Made by a program: the position numbers and the translations under genes
Shown: positions 7,809 through 10,326 of the stretch, one piece after another
How the letters are laid out: the number at the start of each line of letters is the position of its first letter
Position numbering within the stretch: position 1 is the stretch's first letter
Source: JBHHXR01 sp046757205
Lineage (GTDB): Bacteria; Pseudomonadota; Alphaproteobacteria; Rhodobacterales; Rhodobacteraceae
Direction of reading: 5' to 3'
DNA: 10,326 bases
Assembly: GCA_046757205.1 (NCBI GenBank)
Contig: JBHHXR010000121.1
Location: forward strand, 1 to 10,326
The notes under the pieces: model-generated
What the model was told of the DNA's origin: nothing
Databases searched by the model: none
Seen by the model: the letters and a program-made list of their open reading frames with translations, nothing else

Positions 7809-7840
7809 AAAAAAAACGGATATTCGCGATTCCGCGATCC
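7809..7840 (-). terminator. Terminator-like hairpin followed by eight T residues (minus strand)
   Basis: On the minus strand, GGA-TCGCG pairs with CGCGA-(bulge ATA)-TCC around a GAAT loop (7840 to 7818), then one G and eight T (7816-7809). The U-run and placement resemble an intrinsic terminator that would stop minus-strand transcripts before the dppA promoter region. No minus-strand gene lies immediately upstream, and the stem is short and bulged, so this may be a relic or chance. Confidence 0.35.
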
Positions 7841-7876
7841 CTGCCCGCGCCGAGAAAGGCAGGCCAGGGTCGCGGC

Positions 7877-7904
7877 CCCGGCGCCGCACCGTTCCCGGCG
7901 CCGC
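7877..7904. repeat. Direct repeat of CCCGGCGCCGC
   Basis: Two exact copies of an 11-base unit start 17 bases apart, at 7877 and 7894. Each contains the self-complementary GGCGCC. No function is apparent; such GC repeats can arise by chance in this base composition. Confidence 0.4.
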
Positions 7905-7988
7905 CCGCAGAACGAATTGGCGTTGGGACTCGCGGCTCGGGCATCATACCGGGAACCGAAATCATGTGCCTCCCGATCCGCCGTTTTC

Positions 7989-8123
7989 CAGGCACCGCAA
8001 ACAGATTACCTTGCGGTCCTCGGCGCGGCCTTCGTGCTGGTGGGATTTGGCGCCCGGTTCTTCGCCGCCACTCTGCGCTCTCTCTCGTTCGGACGTGCCA
8101 GGGCGGGAAAGGAACACGCTTGA
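7989..8123 (+). other. Possible degraded C-terminal end of a membrane protein
   Basis: In one plus-strand frame a hydrophobic stretch (YLAVLGAAFVLVGFGARFFA, from about base 8007) resembles a membrane span. A basic tail ending in KEHA and a TGA stop at 8121-8123 follow. Third positions over the hydrophobic part are mostly G or C, like the real genes nearby, while the frame upstream of about 7989 looks random. There is no start codon with a ribosome site. It may be a leftover of a lost gene or pure chance; I do not recognise the family. Confidence 0.2.
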
Positions 8124-8613
8124 AATACGCAACGTCGATCACGTGGCGGTCAAGATGGTGTCGGCCGGGGCGACCAACCTGATGACCGGCTTCGCCGACG
8201 CCAGCATGGACGGCGCGCCGGTCGTGGCCATCGCCGGGCAAGGCACGACCACACGGATGCGCAAGGAAAGCCACCGGATCATGGATCTGAAGCGTCTCCA
8301 TGAGCCGGTTTCCAAGCACAGCACCGAAATTCTGACACCGGAGATCGTTCCCGAACTGGTGCGCAAGGCGTTCAAGGACGCGCAGGCCGAAAAGCCCGGC
8401 GGCGTCTTCATCAGCTTCACCAACCCCAATTTCGTGAAATACGCCGAGTCCTTCGGCGCAAGAGGCTACCGCGTGAACGCAGCCAACGAGCTGATCCCGA
8501 CGCTGGAACAGGCTTTTGCCGACGACACCGTTGTCGTGATCGACGTTCCGGTGGATTATTCGGAAAACATGAAACTGACCGAAAAACTCGGCCAGCTTGT
8601 CTGTCCGATCTGA
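8119..8613 (+). pseudogene. Acetolactate synthase (TPP enzyme) remnant with large internal in-frame deletion
   Basis: The frame carries two separate parts of an acetolactate synthase large-subunit-type enzyme. From about 8158 to 8418 it matches the N-terminal pyrimidine-binding domain (SAGATNLMTGFADASMDGAP, then VVAIAGQ, KESHRIMDL, KAFKDAQAEKPGGVFISF). From about 8416 to the stop it matches the enzyme's true C-terminus (NPNFVKYAESFGARGYRV, then VVVIDVPVDYSENMKLTE, LGQLVCPI). Family members are usually about 550 residues. Missing are the first 70 or so residues with the catalytic Glu (RHEQGA), the whole central domain, and the TPP-binding GDG...N motif, roughly 300 residues. The two parts join in frame near 8410-8421. 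An ATG at 8155 would give a 152-residue protein with no evident ribosome site. It cannot have synthase activity. The first residues (LEIRNVDHVAVKM, 8119-8157) do not match the family. Confidence 0.85.
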
Positions 8614-8618
8614 ATTCG

Positions 8619-8643
8619 GCCGACCGGATGCGGTGCCGACCGG
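8619..8643. repeat. Short direct repeat GCCGACCGG
   Basis: Two exact 9-base copies at 8619-8627 and 8635-8643, 16 bases apart, in the gap between the remnant's stop and cysG. The second copy overlaps the left arm of the hairpin at 8639. No role is evident. Confidence 0.35.
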
Positions 8644-8659
8644 CCCGTTTCGCCGGTTT
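8639..8659 (+). terminator. Weak hairpin terminator candidate after the acetolactate synthase remnant
   Basis: ACCGGC and GCCGGT are perfect 6-base arms around a 7-base loop, the last T of the stem continuing into two more T. It lies 26 bases past the remnant's stop and 65 bases before cysG. The GC stem fits an intrinsic terminator but the T-run is very short. It may be the surviving terminator of the once intact synthase gene. Confidence 0.35.
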
Positions 8660-8712
8660 CCGGCTTGCCCCCCGACCGCCATTCACGATAGGCGGCATGT
8701 GAGCCGAGACTC

Positions 8713-8716
8713 GAGG
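8713..8716 (+). promoter_or_regulatory. Ribosome binding site deciding the cysG start
   Basis: GAGG at 8713-8716 is 8 bases before the ATG at 8725 but only 2 bases before the in-frame GTG at 8719. Spacing therefore favours the ATG, which also gives the family's usual N-terminus MDYLPIF. Confidence 0.6.
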
Positions 8717-8724
8717 TTGTGGCC

Positions 8725-10194
8725 ATGGACTACCTTCCCATCTTCTACGATATCCGCGGCAAGCGCGTACTGATCGACGGCGGCGGCATGATCGCCGCGC
8801 GCAGGGCCGAGCGGGCGTTGCAGGCGGGCGCCAGGGTCGAGGTGTTCGATACCGGGTTGAGCGATGAATTCGAAGCGCTGCACGGCCGGCGGAACCTCGC
8901 GCATGTCGCGCGGCCGCCGGAGGCCGCCGATCTGCCCGGTTGCGCTCTCGCCTACGGAACCACCGGCGACGCGGACCGGGACCGGCGGTTGCGCGAATTC
9001 ACCCGTGCGGCCGGCGTGCCGCTGAACGTGGCGGATATCGGCGATTACTGCGATTTCATCACCCCCTCGATCGTCGACCGCTCGCCGCTCGTCATCGCCA
9101 TAACGTCGGGTGGCGCGGCACCGATCATCGCCCGCATTTTGCGGGCGCATCTGGAGACGCTGCTGCCGCCGGCCTACGGCAAGCTGGCCGCTTTCTTCGG
9201 CGGTTTTCGCGAACTGGTCGCGAAGAAACTTACCGACGCCCGCCAGCGGCGGCGCTTCTGGGAAACGGCGATCGAAGGCCGGGTGGCCGACCTTTTCCTT
9301 TCGGGACACGCAGAAGAAGCAGAGCAGGTGCTGACTGCGGAGCTGGAAATTGCCGGCGGCGAGAGGGCTGCGCGGGCAACCGGCGAAATCTACCTCGTCG
9401 GCGCCGGCCCCGGCGCGCCCGACCTGTTGACCTTCCGCGCGCTGCGGCTGATGCAGCGCGCCGACGTGGTGCTCTACGACCGGCTGGTCGGCGACGGCAT
9501 CATCGATCTGGTGCGCCGCGAAGCGGAGCGCATCTATGTCGGCAAGCTGCCGAAGCAGCACACCATGTCGCAGGACGATATCAGCCGCCTGATGGTCAGG
9601 CTGGCGAAAGAGGGCAAACGCGTGCTGCGGCTGAAGGGCGGCGATCCGTTCATCTTCGGGCGCGGCGGCGAGGAAATCGAAATGCTCGCCGAACACGGCA
9701 TTCCGTTTCAGGTGGTGCCGGGGATCACGGCGGCCTCCGGCTGCTCGACCCATGCCGGCATCCCGCTGACGCACCGCAACCACGCGCAATCCTGCGTGTT
9801 CGTCACCGCCCACGGCAAGGACGGCGTGCTCGATCTCGACTGGGAGGTTCTGGTCCGGCCGTCGCAGACGGTGGTCGTTTACATGGGGCTCGCCAACCTC
9901 GCCAGCCTGTGCGACGAATTCATCGCCCACGGCGCCAACGCCGAGACGCCGGCAGCGCTGGTCGACAACGGCACCCGCGAATCGCAGCGGGTGGTAGTCG
10001 GTACGGTCCGCAGCCTGCACCGAAAGGCACAGCAGGCCGGCGTTACCGGCCCGGCGATCATCATCATCGGCGATGTGGTCCGCCTGCACGACGACCTGAA
10101 GTGGCATTCCTACCGGCCGGCCGAACACTCCGGGATGCGTATCGCACCGGTGGCGACGTCAACCGGGTCTTGGGATTCGAAGCTCTCAGATTAA
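8725..10194 (+). CDS. cysG: Siroheme synthase CysG (trifunctional)
   Basis: Makes siroheme, the cofactor of sulfite and nitrite reductases, from uroporphyrinogen III; cytoplasmic, 489 residues. The N-terminal half is the precorrin-2 dehydrogenase/sirohydrochlorin ferrochelatase, with the NAD-binding VLIDGGGMIAARRAE (15-29). It retains Asp104 (NVAD) and Ser128 (ITSGG), which align with the catalytic Asp104 and phosphorylated Ser128 of the enterobacterial enzyme. A linker with RRRFWE (175-180) follows. The C-terminal half is the SAM-dependent uroporphyrinogen-III methyltransferase: LVGAGPGAPDLLT (224-236), VLYDRLV (249-255), LKGGDPFIFGRGGEE (303-317), VVPGITAASGC (330-340) and YMGL (386-389). 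About 25 residues after WHSYRP are beyond the E. coli end and look unconserved. The ATG at 8725 is chosen over the GTG at 8719 by ribosome-site spacing. No sulfate-assimilation gene is visible in the window. Confidence 0.96.
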   Translation: MDYLPIFYDIRGKRVLIDGGGMIAARRAERALQAGARVEVFDTGLSDEFEALHGRRNLAHVARPPEAADLPGCALAYGTTGDADRDRRLREFTRAAGVPLNVADIGDYCDFITPSIVDRSPLVIAITSGGAAPIIARILRAHLETLLPPAYGKLAAFFGGFRELVAKKLTDARQRRRFWETAIEGRVADLFLSGHAEEAEQVLTAELEIAGGERAARATGEIYLVGAGPGAPDLLTFRALRLMQRADVVLYDRLVGDGIIDLVRREAERIYVGKLPKQHTMSQDDISRLMVRLAKEGKRVLRLKGGDPFIFGRGGEEIEMLAEHGIPFQVVPGITAASGCSTHAGIPLTHRNHAQSCVFVTAHGKDGVLDLDWEVLVRPSQTVVVYMGLANLASLCDEFIAHGANAETPAALVDNGTRESQRVVVGTVRSLHRKAQQAGVTGPAIIIIGDVVRLHDDLKWHSYRPAEHSGMRIAPVATSTGSWDSKLSD

Positions 10195-10223
10195 GAAAAT
10201 TCGTAATATTACAATTTTCTTAA
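10191..10223. repeat. AT-rich 33-base near-palindrome at the cysG stop codon
   Basis: Eleven-base arms TTAAGAAAATT (10191-10201) and AATTTTCTTAA (10213-10223) enclose GTAATATTAC, itself a palindrome, with one extra C at 10202 breaking perfect symmetry. The cysG TAA lies in the left arm. As RNA it could fold into a long A/U hairpin ending in a U-rich arm, working as a terminator in both directions. As DNA it could bind a dimeric regulator. It stands out sharply from the G+C-rich surroundings. Confidence 0.75.
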
Positions 10224-10247
10224 TTACGGTTTTGAAACTTGCCCCGC

Positions 10248-10253
10248 TATAGT
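10248..10253 (+). promoter_or_regulatory. Possible -10 box (TATAGT) upstream of the right-edge gene
   Basis: TATAGT is followed by a GC-rich stretch, as at many promoters. The best -35 match, TTGAAA at 10232-10237, is only 10 bases away, and the hexamer at normal spacing (TACGGT, 10225-10230) is poor. It would yield a leader of about 60 bases to the ATG at 10319. Confidence 0.25.
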
Positions 10254-10278
10254 CCCGCGAAAGGTAAGGATCTTAGAT

Positions 10279-10326
10279 TCACAAACCAAGTGCGACACCT
10301 GCTATCAGCAGGATCGCCATGGGAGA
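10279..10326. other. Unresolved gene edge at the right end of the window
   Basis: Two readings are possible. On the plus strand, AGGA at 10310-10313 stands 5 bases before an ATG at 10319, which could begin a gene cut by the window. On the minus strand, an open frame enters from the right and ends at the TGA at 10281-10279 with the hydrophobic tail SPMAILLIAGVALGL, which could be the end of a membrane protein convergent with cysG. Third-position bases of the minus reading are less G/C-rich than in neighbouring genes. Too little sequence is present to decide. Confidence 0.25.
10298..10312. repeat. Perfect hairpin CCTGCT-ATC-AGCAGG near window end
   Basis: Six-base arms with a 3-base loop. If the ATG at 10319 is a real start, the right arm overlaps its possible ribosome site (AGGA, 10310-10313), so the hairpin could hide it. 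If instead a minus-strand gene ends here, the repeat is inside its coding sequence. Confidence 0.4.

Larger units (their letters stand above)
7585..8118. other. Intergenic stretch without a confident gene (dppA leader and decayed DNA)
   Basis: About 530 bases between the divergently oriented dppA and the acetolactate synthase remnant. No frame on either strand shows family sequence; long frames across it are arginine/proline-rich shadows. It holds the dppA ribosome site, an inverted repeat at 7616-7635, two GTCCA repeats 9 bases apart (7722-7726, 7731-7735), a terminator-like element at 7809-7840 and an 11-base direct repeat at 7877-7904. A short hydrophobic open end lies at 7989-8123. The dppA promoter must lie here or within the leader, but I cannot identify convincing -35 and -10 boxes. 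Confidence 0.6.

Noticed and set aside
7759..8682. Long minus-strand open frame of about 307 codons opposite the synthase remnant
   Set aside because: It is the antisense shadow of the remnant and the gene-free gap; its translation is arginine/histidine-rich with no family motif.
8719..8721. GTG as the cysG start
   Set aside because: The GAGG ribosome site would be only 2 bases away, while the ATG at 8725 has proper spacing and gives the family N-terminus.
8683..10128. 481-codon minus-strand open frame opposite cysG
   Set aside because: Shadow frame typical of GC-rich DNA; cysG on the other strand has full family motifs along the same bases.

Overview
The window looks like chromosome from a G+C-rich alphaproteobacterium, most likely of the order Hyphomicrobiales (rhizobia and relatives). 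This is inferred from strong G/C bias at third codon positions and from protein style; no rRNA or other taxonomic marker is present. I see no phage gene, insertion sequence, CRISPR array, tRNA or rRNA.

Layout. The left edge (1-1010, plus) is the 3' part of a Gfo/Idh/MocA-family NAD(P)-dependent oxidoreductase. It converges, with only 14 bases between stop codons, on a six-gene minus-strand operon occupying 7584 down to 1025. In transcription order this is dppA (periplasmic dipeptide-binding protein), an M24-family metallopeptidase (Xaa-Pro aminopeptidase/dipeptidase type), dppB, dppC (permeases), dppD and dppF (ATPases). Four of the five junctions overlap or nearly touch: a TGATG at M24/dppB and at dppB/dppC, 4 bases at dppC/dppD, and an ATGA at dppD/dppF. 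Only dppA is set apart, by 52 bases containing a strong GC stem-loop. The logic is import of short peptides from the periplasm followed by cytoplasmic cleavage by the co-translated peptidase.

From 7585 to about 8118 lies a stretch without a confident gene. It holds the dppA leader, an inverted repeat, a terminator-like element and possibly a degraded membrane-protein end. It is followed by a remnant of an acetolactate synthase-type TPP enzyme (to 8613, plus strand). An N-terminal piece is fused in frame to the true C-terminus, and the cofactor-binding middle is missing.

The right part (8725-10194, plus) is a full-length cysG (trifunctional siroheme synthase). It ends in an AT-rich 33-base near-palindrome, followed by a short intergenic region and an unresolved gene edge at the window end.

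Overall this is mostly ordinary metabolic chromosome. The points worth a second look are the deleted but still open acetolactate synthase remnant, the peptidase built into the dipeptide transporter operon, and several inverted repeats between genes. I did not find convincing evidence of a new biological system.
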